64,000 bases of DNA, taken from contig DASPNR010000030.1 of NCBI GenBank assembly GCA_035626395.1, forward strand, positions 1 to 64,000, read 5' to 3'. Below the pieces are notes generated by a model. The model ran no database searches and was not told where the DNA came from. It worked only from the letters and a program-made list of their open reading frames with translations. Source of the DNA: Candidatus Limnocylindrales bacterium. GTDB lineage: Bacteria > Desulfobacterota > Binatia > UBA1149 > CAITLU01. Of this stretch, positions 33,204 through 41,407 are shown piece by piece (the stretch's first letter is position 1; every line of letters starts with the position of its first letter). The position numbers and the translations under genes were made by a program.

Positions 33204-33998
33204 TCAGGCCATGAACAATCCGCCGTTGGTGTCGAGGGAGACACCGTTGATGTAGGACGCTTCGTCGGAGGCGAGGAAAGCGATCGCCGCCGCCTGCTCT
33301 TCGGGAGAGGACAGACGCTTGATCGGCATGAAGTAGGTGTATGCCTCGATGCGCTGCCTGCGCGCTTCGGCCTCCTGCGGCGAGCTGGCCGCACCGACGC
33401 CGCCGGCGCGGATCATCGGCGTGTCCACGCCTCCGGGACAGATCGCGTTGATCCGCACGCCGCGCGGCCCGTAGTCGAATGCCAGGTGCCGCGTGAGTCC
33501 GAGCAGCCCCGCCTTGCTGGAGGTGTAGGCGATGCCGCCGTTGGCGCTCTTCGATCGGCCGGCTAGCGAGGAGACGTTGACGACCGCGCCGCGTCCGCGC
33601 TCGGCCATGCCGGGCACGATGGCGCGGCAGAGGAAGAAGGGGCCGCTCAGATTGACTGCGAGCACACGGTTCCAGCGCTCGTCTCGCAGACCGGCGATGC
33701 CTTCGAGGCCGGCGGTGTCGCCCGTGCCTGCGACGTTGGCGAGGACGTCGACGGCACCAAGCGCGCGCTCCACATCCGCGACGCAGGCGTTGACGGCGGC
33801 GCTGTCGGCGACGTCGCACGACGCCGCGATCGCCCTGCCCCCGGTCTCTCCGATCGCGGCAGCCGTTGCTTCGGCACCCGCCGCGTTGCAGTCGACGCAG
33901 GCCACGGCCGCGCCTTCGGATGCCAGCCGTATGGCAGTCGCGCGCCCGATGCCGCTGCCGGCTCCGGTCACCAAGGCGACTCGCCCTTCAAACCGCAT
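33204..33998 (-). CDS. Short-chain dehydrogenase/reductase (FabG-like)
   Basis: 264 aa from ATG 33998 (MRFEGRVALVTGAGSGIG); ATG 34064 with an upstream GGAG adds 22 residues without homology. Classical SDR: TGAGSGIGR, CVDCNAAG as the NAD-binding second strand, NVAGTGDTAG, catalytic Ser in VNVSSLAGRS, YTSSKAGLLG (YxxxK) and NAICPGGVDTPM. The Asp/Cys in the second strand points to NAD. It is first gene of the minus-strand trio with the carboxymuconolactone-decarboxylase-like and isomerase-like genes. Likely role: oxidation of a hydroxyl in a small aromatic or alicyclic catabolic pathway, by operon context. Confidence 0.9.
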   Translation of the reverse strand: MRFEGRVALVTGAGSGIGRATAIRLASEGAAVACVDCNAAGAEATAAAIGETGGRAIAASCDVADSAAVNACVADVERALGAVDVLANVAGTGDTAGLEGIAGLRDERWNRVLAVNLSGPFFLCRAIVPGMAERGRGAVVNVSSLAGRSKSANGGIAYTSSKAGLLGLTRHLAFDYGPRGVRINAICPGGVDTPMIRAGGVGAASSPQEAEARRQRIEAYTYFMPIKRLSSPEEQAAAIAFLASDEASYINGVSLDTNGGLFMA

Positions 33999-34216
33999 GC
34001 CGCTGATGTAGCACTTCGGCCCCAGGTCACGAAATGTCGGTCCCCGGGCAGTCGGATCATCCATGACGGTTCTCCGCCCGCCGCAGCGAGCCATGTGCCG
34101 CAGGCTGTCGCTCGTCACGCCGGTTCATTGCGAGGTGATGGGTCAGTGTAACCCCGGCTCCGCCGCGGCGTCCGATAGCAGTGCCACCGTTTGCGGCGCG
34201 CAAAAGGAGACGTCTC

Positions 34217-35389
34217 GTGAAGATCACCCTCATGCTCGCGGCGCTGCTCGCCCTGCCTTCGCCCGTGCCCGCTGCCGACTTCTGGGTTCCCCAGAACTTC
34301 GCAACCATCCAGGAGGCCATCGACGCCGTGCCGGAAGGCGCGCGCATCTTCGTTGCCGAGGGCCGCTACGTCGAGAACATCGACTTCGGCGGCAAGGCCG
34401 TCGAGGTTGTAGGCGCCGGTCCGGCGACGATCCTCGACGGACAGGGCTTCGGTCCGGTGGTGCGGTTCGACAGCGGCGAAGGGCCGTTCAGCGTGCTCGA
34501 CTCGGTCACCGTGACGGGCGGATCGGCGGTGCAGGGCGGCGGCATTCTCATCCAGGACGCGAGCCCGCGCGTGCTGCGCAGCGTGATCGCCGGCAATCAG
34601 GCCAGCCAGCGCGGCAGCGGCGTCTTCATCGGCGGCGCTGGCGCCGAGCCCGACATCTTCAACAACCTGATCATCTTCAATACGAACACCGGAAGCGGCG
34701 ATCCGCATGCCATCCAGGTCGATGCCGCCTCGCCGCGCATCGTCAACAACACCATCGTCCGCAACGACAGCAACGGCATCCTGACGGCGGGCAACGGCGC
34801 ACCCGAGATCCGCAACAACATTCTGGCGCGCAACGGCACCCGCTTCGGCGAGTTTGCCGGGCGCGGGCGCGGCATCTGCGACTTCGCCGCCGGCACGGTC
34901 ATTCAGTACAACCTGTTCTTCCGCAACGTCCGCTCCGCGCTGCTGACGGCGGGGCAGGACTTCCGCCGCATCCGCAATGCCGAGGCGCTGCTGCAGCGCG
35001 GGCGCCTCGCGTTCAACATCGACGCCGCGCCGCGTTTCAGCGCCGGCCGCTTGCCGCGCGTGCTCGAGGCGGCGAGCGCCGGCGACTTCGTGCCGTCACC
35101 CGAGCGCCTGAGCCGTGCCATCGGCGGCGGCGACCCCGCACCGCAGTACGACGACGCCGACGGCATGCGCAACACGATCGGTTTCACCGGTGGGCCTTAC
35201 GCGCCCTCGATCCTTGCATGGTCGGCTTCCAGGCTACGCACGGCCAGCAGCAGGAACAGCACGCCGAGCACGCCGGCGATGGCGCCGCCGGTGAGCATCG
35301 CGGGGGCGAGCCCGCCAAGAAGGATCGAGAACTTGCCCATTCCGTACGGTCCGAGCGCCAGGCCCACGAACGTCAGCACCAGCAGATAG
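34217..35389 (+). CDS. Secreted right-handed beta-helix protein with unusual C-terminus
   Basis: 390 aa, GTG start chosen for the AAGGAGA ribosome site 7 bases upstream and the signal peptide MKITLMLAALLALPSPVPAA. PbH1-type repeats follow: FATIQEAIDAVPEGARIFVA, IFNNLIIFNTNTGSGDP, IVNNTIVRNDSNGILTAGN, EIRNNILARNGTRFG and VIQYNLFFRNVRSALL. The typical end of such proteins (GMRNTIGFTGGPYAP) is at about residue 330. The reading frame then runs about 60 residues of Arg/Ser/Pro-rich sequence that is the antisense of the MFS gene (overlap 35197-35389). A lost stop codon is likely. Family members bind or cleave polysaccharides; catalytic residues are not evident. Confidence 0.75.
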   Translation: MKITLMLAALLALPSPVPAADFWVPQNFATIQEAIDAVPEGARIFVAEGRYVENIDFGGKAVEVVGAGPATILDGQGFGPVVRFDSGEGPFSVLDSVTVTGGSAVQGGGILIQDASPRVLRSVIAGNQASQRGSGVFIGGAGAEPDIFNNLIIFNTNTGSGDPHAIQVDAASPRIVNNTIVRNDSNGILTAGNGAPEIRNNILARNGTRFGEFAGRGRGICDFAAGTVIQYNLFFRNVRSALLTAGQDFRRIRNAEALLQRGRLAFNIDAAPRFSAGRLPRVLEAASAGDFVPSPERLSRAIGGGDPAPQYDDADGMRNTIGFTGGPYAPSILAWSASRLRTASSRNSTPSTPAMAPPVSIAGASPPRRIENLPIPYGPSARPTNVSTSR

Positions 35390-36717
35390 GCCGCGCCGGC
35401 GGTGCCGCGCAGCCGCGCCGGTACGAGGTCGTGCACCGTGGAGATGCCGGCGCCGATCCACATCGATGCGGTCATCGTCAGCGGCACGTTGATCGAGTAC
35501 GCCAGCACCTTGCTGTCGGTGCCGATCAGCACCAGCAGCAGCGGAAACGGCAGCACCGCGCTGACCAGGCCGGTGTAGAGCCGGCCGTACCTGCTGCGCT
35601 GGTGCCACCAGTCGGCGATGGCGCCGCCCATCGTCACGCCCAGCCAGCCCGCGGCTGCGGCCGCGCCGCCGACGTACAGGCCCACTTCCGCCGTCGACAC
35701 GCCATGCTTGCGAAGGAAGAAGGGCGCCACCCAGTAGCCGATGCCGTAGGTGCCGAAGGAGAGGAAGCCGAAGCCGAGGGCGATCCAGCGAAGGGTGGGC
35801 ATCCCCAGCACGATGTCGGCGTCGCGCGGGTTTCGCAGCCGCAGGCTCTGCGTCCACGACAGAGCCGCGTAGACGCCGACGCCGAGCGCGGTCCACTGCG
35901 CGCCGTCGCCCGTCAGACGCACCATGCCCCATGCTGCGGCCGCGACGACCGCCGCAAGGACGAGGTTGGTGCGCACCGCCGCCGCGCCGCCGACTCCGTG
36001 CAGGTGCATCAGCGTCAGCGGCGGAATGACCGAACTCAACTCGCGGCCGAACTCGCGCCAGATCTGGCTCGCGGGCAGCGCCGGGCGCTGCGGCTCGCGC
36101 AGCGTCCGCACCAGTACCGCCAGCAGCAGCCCTGGCAGGCCGACGGCGAAGAACGCGACCTGCCATCCGCGCAGGCCGCCTGGCGGCGTGGTTCCCGCCC
36201 ACGCCGCGTCCCATCGGTCGACGATCTGGCCGCCCAGCATCAGGCCGAGGCCGGCGCCGATGTAGATGCCGCTCGAGTACACCGCCATCGCCGTCGCACG
36301 CCGCGCAGGCGAGAAGTAATCGGACAGCAGCGAGTACGCCGCCGGTGACGCGCTCGCCTCGCCCACGCCGACGCCGATGCGCGCGGCGGCGATCTCGGTG
36401 AAGTTGCGCGCAAGGCCCGAGAGCGCCGTCATCGTGCTCCAGAAGGCCAGGCCGATCGCGATGAGCGTGCGGCGCGTCCACATATCGGCCAGGCGGCCGA
36501 GCGGAATGCCGAACAAGGCATAGAAGACGGCGAACGCGGTGCCGAACAGGAAGCCCATCTGCGCATCGTTGAGGCCCAGGTCGGCCTTGATGTGATCGTT
36601 GAGGATGGAGAGGATCTGGCGATCCAGGAAATTGAAGACGTACACCAGCACGAGCACGAACAGTGCATAGCCCGGGTAGGCGCCGGCGATGGCAGGGTCG
36701 GATGATCGCTTGTCCAT
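35197..36717 (-). CDS. MFS transporter (Spinster-like/organic-anion type)
   Basis: 506 aa from ATG 36717 (MDKRSSDP); ATG 36738 adds seven residues. Twelve transmembrane helices. Helix 1 has GYALFVLVLVYVFNFLDRQI, whose FxDRQ motif marks the Spinster-like/hexuronate branch. The loop 2-3 motif is GIPLGRLADMWTRRTLIAIG. Later GVGVGEASASPAAYSLLSDY, FGTYGIGYWVAPFFLRKHG and GAAYLLVLTFVGLALGPYGM. The substrate is unknown; relatives move lipids, bile-acid-like or sugar-acid compounds. The 3' end overlaps the convergent beta-helix gene by 193 bases. The start faces the divergent methyltransferase gene 80 bases away. Confidence 0.87.
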   Translation of the reverse strand: MDKRSSDPAIAGAYPGYALFVLVLVYVFNFLDRQILSILNDHIKADLGLNDAQMGFLFGTAFAVFYALFGIPLGRLADMWTRRTLIAIGLAFWSTMTALSGLARNFTEIAAARIGVGVGEASASPAAYSLLSDYFSPARRATAMAVYSSGIYIGAGLGLMLGGQIVDRWDAAWAGTTPPGGLRGWQVAFFAVGLPGLLLAVLVRTLREPQRPALPASQIWREFGRELSSVIPPLTLMHLHGVGGAAAVRTNLVLAAVVAAAAWGMVRLTGDGAQWTALGVGVYAALSWTQSLRLRNPRDADIVLGMPTLRWIALGFGFLSFGTYGIGYWVAPFFLRKHGVSTAEVGLYVGGAAAAAGWLGVTMGGAIADWWHQRSRYGRLYTGLVSAVLPFPLLLVLIGTDSKVLAYSINVPLTMTASMWIGAGISTVHDLVPARLRGTAGAAYLLVLTFVGLALGPYGMGKFSILLGGLAPAMLTGGAIAGVLGVLFLLLAVRSLEADHARIEGA

Positions 36718-36796
36718 GGTAGAAGCCGAACCCTGCATGAGAGACGCCGCTCAAGCCAGCGAGCTTGGCCGCTCCTCCGCCGGGAGCGCCTTCATC

Positions 36797-37708
36797 ATGG
36801 AGCACTGTCCGTTGTGCGGCGGCGATCGCGCCGAAGTCCTCGTCGACGAGGAAGCGGTGTGGGCACGGTGCGGCTGCGGCATCGTCTACAAACGCAGCGG
36901 GAGCTCCCCTTCCGCCGATCGCCTCGGAGACTCCTGCCACGAGCGCTACTACGAGCGCTACCGGCGCCGCCACGCGCACCGCGTGCGCAAGGCGCGCATG
37001 CAGATCCTCGATGCGCTCGAGGTCGCGGAGCGCGGCCCGCTCCTCGATGTCGGGTGCTCGCTCGGCTACACGCTCGAGGCGGCGCACTCGCTCGGTCTGC
37101 CGGCCTGCGGCGTCGAGATCAGTGAGCATGCCATCGAGCATTGCCGCCGACTCGGCCTGGACGCGCGGCGCGGGAGCCTGGAGGCGCTGCCATTCGAGGA
37201 CGGTGCGTTCGCCGTGGTCATGCTCAAGCACGTCTTCGAGCACACACCTCGACCGCGTCAGGCGCTCGCCGAGCTTCGTCGCGTGCTCTCGGCCGGCGGC
37301 ACCGCCTTCTTCGCCGTCCCTCATCTCGGGTATTACAAGGCGGCGCGGCCCCGCACGTCGCGCTTCTTTCGCGGCGAGGCCGGCCGTGCGCATTTCGTCT
37401 ACTATTCGCCCGAGACGCTCTCGCTCCTGCTGGAGCAGGAAGGATTTCGCGTGGAGCACGTGCACGCGCGCCTTTTCCATCGCCGCGCATCGCTGGCGCG
37501 CCGCGGCGCCGAAGCGGCGATGCTGCCTGCACGCCTGGCGGTAGAGTGGCTGCGCACCGCCGCGCGGCTGCGCAAGGAATTCTGGCTCGTGGCGTCACGC
37601 TCCAGCCAAAGTGTTCGCCAAACGCTGAGCGCAACCGGCGTAAGCGTTACACCGTCGAGTGAAAACCCCCGGCGGCGTGACGGCGTGAATGCACGAGCAG
37701 ACGCGTAA
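36797..37708 (+). CDS. Class I SAM-dependent methyltransferase with Cys-rich N-terminus
   Basis: 303 aa from ATG 36797 (MEHCPLCGG); ATG 36737 is an alternative lying in the promoter of the divergent gene. Cys4, Cys7, Cys25 and Cys27 (CPLCGG and RCGCGIVY) form a zinc-ribbon-like knuckle. The Rossmann SAM site has LLDVGCSLGYTLEAA, CGVEISEHAI, ALPFEDGAFAVVMLKHVFEH and LRRVLSAGGTAFFAVP. The C-terminal 100 residues (HFVYYSPETLSLLLEQEGF) are typical of methyltransferases acting on sugars, lipids or surface polymers. The last segment is Arg-rich. Substrate not determinable. Confidence 0.85.
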   Translation: MEHCPLCGGDRAEVLVDEEAVWARCGCGIVYKRSGSSPSADRLGDSCHERYYERYRRRHAHRVRKARMQILDALEVAERGPLLDVGCSLGYTLEAAHSLGLPACGVEISEHAIEHCRRLGLDARRGSLEALPFEDGAFAVVMLKHVFEHTPRPRQALAELRRVLSAGGTAFFAVPHLGYYKAARPRTSRFFRGEAGRAHFVYYSPETLSLLLEQEGFRVEHVHARLFHRRASLARRGAEAAMLPARLAVEWLRTAARLRKEFWLVASRSSQSVRQTLSATGVSVTPSSENPRRRDGVNARADA

Positions 37709-37883
37709 AATTCTCGCGTTTGGCTCGCAGCGCCGCGTCAGAATAGGAGCGTGTCGCCGCTCGTCTTACTGACTCCACAAGCACCTTGTACGATTGATCA
37801 TGTCTCAGGTGGGCGCCGAACGAATGTCGCGCGGCGCCGATTCGAGAAATGCCAGCGTACGAATGAAGAGCAAGGAGACACCT

Positions 37884-38216
37884 ATGAAGACCAAGCAGCT
37901 TGCGATTCCGATGGCGATGGCAATCGCCATGTTTGCGACCGTGTCCGTGGCCAATGCGGACACGACCGTCACCACCAAGACCACGACCTACTCGGGCACG
38001 GTGTCCGAGATCAATCCGAGCAGCTCCACGATGATCCTGAAGTCGGAGACGTCGCCGACCCCGGTCACGTATTCGTTCACGCCGCAGACGGTGTTCGTGG
38101 ATGCGGCCGGCAACACGGTGTCGGTGGACGCCATCCGCTCCAAGCCGGTCAACGTCGAGTACATTACGGAAGGCGATCGGACGGTCGTCCGCAAGGTCAC
38201 CGTCATCAACAAGTAG
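37884..38216 (+). CDS. Small secreted Thr/Val-rich protein (paralogue 1), unknown
   Basis: 110 aa. ATG 37884 has AAGGAG upstream. Signal peptide MKTKQLAIPMAMAIAMFATV; the mature protein reads TYSGTVSEINPSSSTMILKS, then TPVTYSFTPQTVFVDAAGNT, EAIRSKPV-like ending and VNVEYITEGDRTVVRKVTV. It is an all-beta secreted protein without cysteine. It shares SEINP, VTYxxTPQTVFVDAxGNTVS and VxVEYxxxGxRTVV with the gene at 38347, so they are tandem paralogues. Function unknown; the fold looks like an OB- or S1-like barrel. Confidence 0.7.
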   Translation: MKTKQLAIPMAMAIAMFATVSVANADTTVTTKTTTYSGTVSEINPSSSTMILKSETSPTPVTYSFTPQTVFVDAAGNTVSVDAIRSKPVNVEYITEGDRTVVRKVTVINK

Positions 38217-38346
38217 CGGCGTCTGCTCGGCAGACGTCCCGGCCTGACGTAGCCAAGGGACCGGCACGTCGCGCGCATCGGCATCATCCGGACGCGTGCG
38301 TGCCGGTTCGGTGACTCGGGCCCAGCGAAGGAGGCAGGAAAACAAC

Positions 38347-38769
38347 ATGAAAATCGACAAGTCCTCGTGGCTTTCCCTTACCGTGGGCCTGGCGCTCACG
38401 GCCGGTGTGGCCAACGCCCAGACCATCGTCACGACGTCGCCGGGCGCGACCTACACGGGCGTGGTCTCGGAGATCAACCCGACGGCCAACACCATCATCC
38501 TGAAATCGGAGTCGGCGCCGGCGCCGGTGACGTACACGTACACGCCGCAGACCGTCTTCGTGGACGCAACCGGCAACACCGTGTCGTATGAGGCCATCCG
38601 CAACGTCCCGGTGACGGTCGAGTACGCCGAGCAGGGCGGACGCACCGTCGTCACCCGGGTCGTAGCCACTCGTCCGGCAGGCGCCGCCGTCGTCGCTCCG
38701 CCTCCGCCGCCGGGCCCCGCCGTCATCGAACGCAAGACGGTGACTCGGACCGAGGAAATCGACGACTGA
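38347..38769 (+). CDS. Small secreted Thr/Val-rich protein (paralogue 2), unknown
   Basis: 140 aa, ATG 38347 with AGGAGGCAG upstream. Signal peptide (about 1-25) with the AQTIVTTSPGATY mature start, then SEINPTANTIILKSESAPAP, VTYTYTPQTVFVDATGNTVS, YEAIRNVPVTVEYAEQGGRT and a C-terminal Pro/Arg tail (VAPPPPPGPAVIERKTV). It follows paralogue 1 after 130 bases. It differs mainly by the Pro-rich extension. No known family assigned. Likely an envelope or exported beta-barrel-like protein. Confidence 0.7.
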   Translation: MKIDKSSWLSLTVGLALTAGVANAQTIVTTSPGATYTGVVSEINPTANTIILKSESAPAPVTYTYTPQTVFVDATGNTVSYEAIRNVPVTVEYAEQGGRTVVTRVVATRPAGAAVVAPPPPPGPAVIERKTVTRTEEIDD

Positions 38770-38875
38770 ACGCGCGAGCGGTCGGGGCGGAAGACGCGCC
38801 CGTCCCGGCCGCATCTCCAACCGTAGCCTGCGCGTCCTTCGGAAAGTGCGCGCGACTCGGGCAGCGGGGTAACAC

Positions 38876-39472
38876 ATGAGCATTGCATCGGACGATCCGA
38901 AGAGCGCCGGAGCGGGAAGCCAGCAGGCTCCGATACCGGACAAGCCATTCCTCACCGACATCCAGACCATCCGCGAGCGTGCCCGCCGGCACATCGAGCA
39001 GGGCGCGGTCACCGCCGCCTACAAGGCCGACCGCGAAACCGTGCTGCGCCTGCTCAACGAAGCGCTGGCGACCGAGATCGTTTGCGTGCTGCGCTACAAG
39101 CGGCACTACTTCATGGCCAGCGGCCTGAACGCCACCAGCGTCGCCGACGAGTTCCTCGAGCACGCGACGCAGGAGCAGGGCCACGCCGACCAGATCGCGC
39201 AGCGCATCGTGCAGCTGAACGGCGACCCGAATTTCAATCCCGAGGGCATCCTGACGCGCAGCCACGCCGAGTACATCGAAGGCGGCACGCTCAAGGAGAT
39301 GATCACCGAGGATCTGGTTGCCGAGCGCGTCGCGATCGACAGCTACACCGAGATGATCCAGTACATCGGGCACGACGACCCGACGACGACGCGCATGCTC
39401 GAAGGAATCCTCGCCACCGAGGAGGAGCACGCCGACGACCTGCAAAGTCTGCTCGACGAGATGGGCGAGTAG
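38876..39472 (+). CDS. Bacterioferritin/Dps-like protein (heme-less)
   Basis: 198 aa. Four-helix bundle: LLNEALATEIVCVLRYKRHY, DEFLEHATQEQGHADQIAQR, KEMITEDLVAERVAIDSYTE and MLEGILATEEEHADDLQSLL. The ferroxidase ligands are visible as E in ATEIVC, E-x2-H in QEQGHAD, E in EDLVAERV and E-x2-H in EEEHADD. The Met that ligates heme in Bfr is not apparent, so it may be non-heme. Known role: iron storage and detoxification. It follows the small secreted paralogue pair on the same strand but with a 105-base gap, so it is probably separately controlled. Confidence 0.82.
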   Translation: MSIASDDPKSAGAGSQQAPIPDKPFLTDIQTIRERARRHIEQGAVTAAYKADRETVLRLLNEALATEIVCVLRYKRHYFMASGLNATSVADEFLEHATQEQGHADQIAQRIVQLNGDPNFNPEGILTRSHAEYIEGGTLKEMITEDLVAERVAIDSYTEMIQYIGHDDPTTTRMLEGILATEEEHADDLQSLLDEMGE

Positions 39473-39525
39473 TCGGACGACGAGCGCCGCGATTCGGTGG
39501 CGCCGGCTCCTGCCGCGCGCGGCCG

Positions 39526-41397
39526 CTACGGCTCGAACGTCGTTGCCGTCAGCTGATAGGGTATCGTCAGGTTGCCGGAGAAGCGGTCCACCAGCACGTG
39601 CCAGGTGCCGGCGGTCGGGCTGGCAACCTCGATCTCCTCGAACATACCGCCGTTGAACGATGCGAAGTCGAAGCTCGACGTGGTCGGCGCCGAGCCGAGC
39701 TTCAGGTAGATATCCAAGTCGTTCAGGCTTACTTGACGGCCGTTCAGCGTCACGCGCAGCAGCGCCGTTCCTGGCGGCACGTCGACCGTCATCGTCGCCG
39801 GCATCACCGGATCTTCGAGCAGGGCGACGAGCTCGTTGATGATCGCCTGGTGCTCGTTGAGCTGACAGCCGACGAGCGTACTGGCGTCGGTGACGCCGGC
39901 GCAGGTGCCGCCGAAACCTCCCTGCAGATCGAGCTCCGCCACGGTGGCGTCGTCGCATGCCGAAGCGATCTCGCCGGCCGCCTTGTCCTCGGCCTTGACG
40001 AGCAGCTCGAGCGCCTTGGCATCAGGGCAGCTCGGCGTCTTCTGCTGGCCCCGCTGCGCCTGGCACTTGGTCAGGACCTTGAGCGACGACTTCGTGTAAG
40101 TGGCCATGGCCGAGGCGATTCCTTCCTGGCAGGCCTGCTGCGCCTGATCGCCAATCGGGCCCGACGGCTGCGCATCCGCGTATTCGACGTCGAGCATCTC
40201 GGCGACCGCGCTCGCGCCGGCGCCGAGGATGCACGCCGCGATGTCGGCGGCGTCGGCGGCGCCGGCGCAGGCACCCTGCGCGCCTATGTGGCCGATGACG
40301 TGCTCGGGGCAGCGGGTCGCGATCCTGCCCGCGTCGATCTTGGCCTCCAGCAACGCCACCCGCTCGGTCGTTTCGGCATCGGGGCACGGGCCCGGGCGCT
40401 CGCCGGCGCCGACGCCGTCGAGGCACCTCTGCTCCAGCACCAGGCGCTGCGCGACGTAGCGGCTGTACTGCTTGGCGATTTCCTTGCGACAGGTCACCTC
40501 GCTGCGAATGAAGAATCCGAAATCGATGCTCGTCTCGGTCGTGCCCGGCGCGCCGACCTGCGAGATGCTGCCGCACGTCGTGCTCGAGAGGTCGCTGCCG
40601 CCGATGCCCTGGATGAACGCGCGGTGCACGAACACGTCGGTGTCGAACGAGACGTCGGCCGGCAGGCAGTTGGTGGAGACGCCGCCCGAGGTGACGCCGG
40701 CGACGAACTCGGTCCCGCTGAAGTCGACGAACAGCGGCCCGCCCGAGTCGCCATTGCAGGTGTTCGAGTCCACGCCGGGCGCGTCCAGCGGCGACTCGAA
40801 CGCCCAGCACACGTGCGTGCTTTCGGGTACTTCTCCGCCGCAGCCCTCGATCTCGACCACGCCTTCGCGCAGCACGCCGTTGTCGGCGGAGGCCCCGCTG
40901 GTGATGCCGTAGCCCGCGACGTCGGCGCTGGTGCCGGTGCCGGGAGTGCCCACCGTGTTGATTGGTGTCGGAGAGACGCCGGTAACGGGTGTGGCCAGCG
41001 TGAGGACAGCCACGTCGCCGCCGACGGCGAACTCGTAGGTCGGATCGACGTCGATGCTGGCCACGGCAAGGATGCCGGCGTTCTGCAGGTACACCGCATG
41101 AGCGGACGCCGATGGTGTGCCGCAAGTGGCGAAGGTGCTGCCCTGGCAGACGCAGTGCGCGGCCGTCAGGAAGGTCTGGCACCCGATCAGCGTGCCGCTG
41201 CAGATCTGCGCGAAGTTGCTGCCGTTGGCGACGAGCAGCGCGCCGGTGGTGGGGCGGTCCAGGGTGCGAATGCCGTTCGTGATGCGCGGCGCCGCACGCT
41301 CCGGCGTTGCCTGCTCGGCCGCTGCCGTCGCCACTCCGACCGCGATGGCCAATGCAGATGACGCGATGGAGGCGGAGACGCGCAGCCGGAACCTCAT
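39526..41397 (-). CDS. Secreted trypsin-like serine protease with Cys-rich helical repeats and a C-terminal PPC-like domain
   Basis: 623 aa, ATG 41397. Signal peptide (about 1-27). Peptidase S1 domain about 38-300: catalytic His81 (TAAHCVC), Asp128 (VGGDVAVLT) and Ser218 (CNGDSGGPLF). A central part (about 310-540) has two copies of a Cys-rich helical repeat of about 110 residues: CRKEIAKQYSRYVAQRLVLE with CPDAETTERVALLEAKIDAG, and CQEGIASAMATYTKSSLKVL with CPDAKALELLVKAEDKAAGE. The C-terminus (about 545-623) is a pre-peptidase-like beta sandwich (TALLRVTLNGRQVSLNDLDI and ATPTAGTWHVLVDRFSGN-like blocks). The repeat is found, as I recall, in other uncultured deltaproteobacterial secreted proteins but is not a named domain I know. 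Confidence 0.85.
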   Translation of the reverse strand: MRFRLRVSASIASSALAIAVGVATAAAEQATPERAAPRITNGIRTLDRPTTGALLVANGSNFAQICSGTLIGCQTFLTAAHCVCQGSTFATCGTPSASAHAVYLQNAGILAVASIDVDPTYEFAVGGDVAVLTLATPVTGVSPTPINTVGTPGTGTSADVAGYGITSGASADNGVLREGVVEIEGCGGEVPESTHVCWAFESPLDAPGVDSNTCNGDSGGPLFVDFSGTEFVAGVTSGGVSTNCLPADVSFDTDVFVHRAFIQGIGGSDLSSTTCGSISQVGAPGTTETSIDFGFFIRSEVTCRKEIAKQYSRYVAQRLVLEQRCLDGVGAGERPGPCPDAETTERVALLEAKIDAGRIATRCPEHVIGHIGAQGACAGAADAADIAACILGAGASAVAEMLDVEYADAQPSGPIGDQAQQACQEGIASAMATYTKSSLKVLTKCQAQRGQQKTPSCPDAKALELLVKAEDKAAGEIASACDDATVAELDLQGGFGGTCAGVTDASTLVGCQLNEHQAIINELVALLEDPVMPATMTVDVPPGTALLRVTLNGRQVSLNDLDIYLKLGSAPTTSSFDFASFNGGMFEEIEVASPTAGTWHVLVDRFSGNLTIPYQLTATTFEP

Positions 41398-41407
41398 CGT
41401 TCCGGTC

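Noticed and set aside
34063..36348. Plus-strand frame of 761 residues over the beta-helix and MFS genes
   Set aside because: It is out of frame with the beta-helix repeats and antisense to the twelve-helix MFS protein; composition is Arg/Gln/His-rich low complexity.
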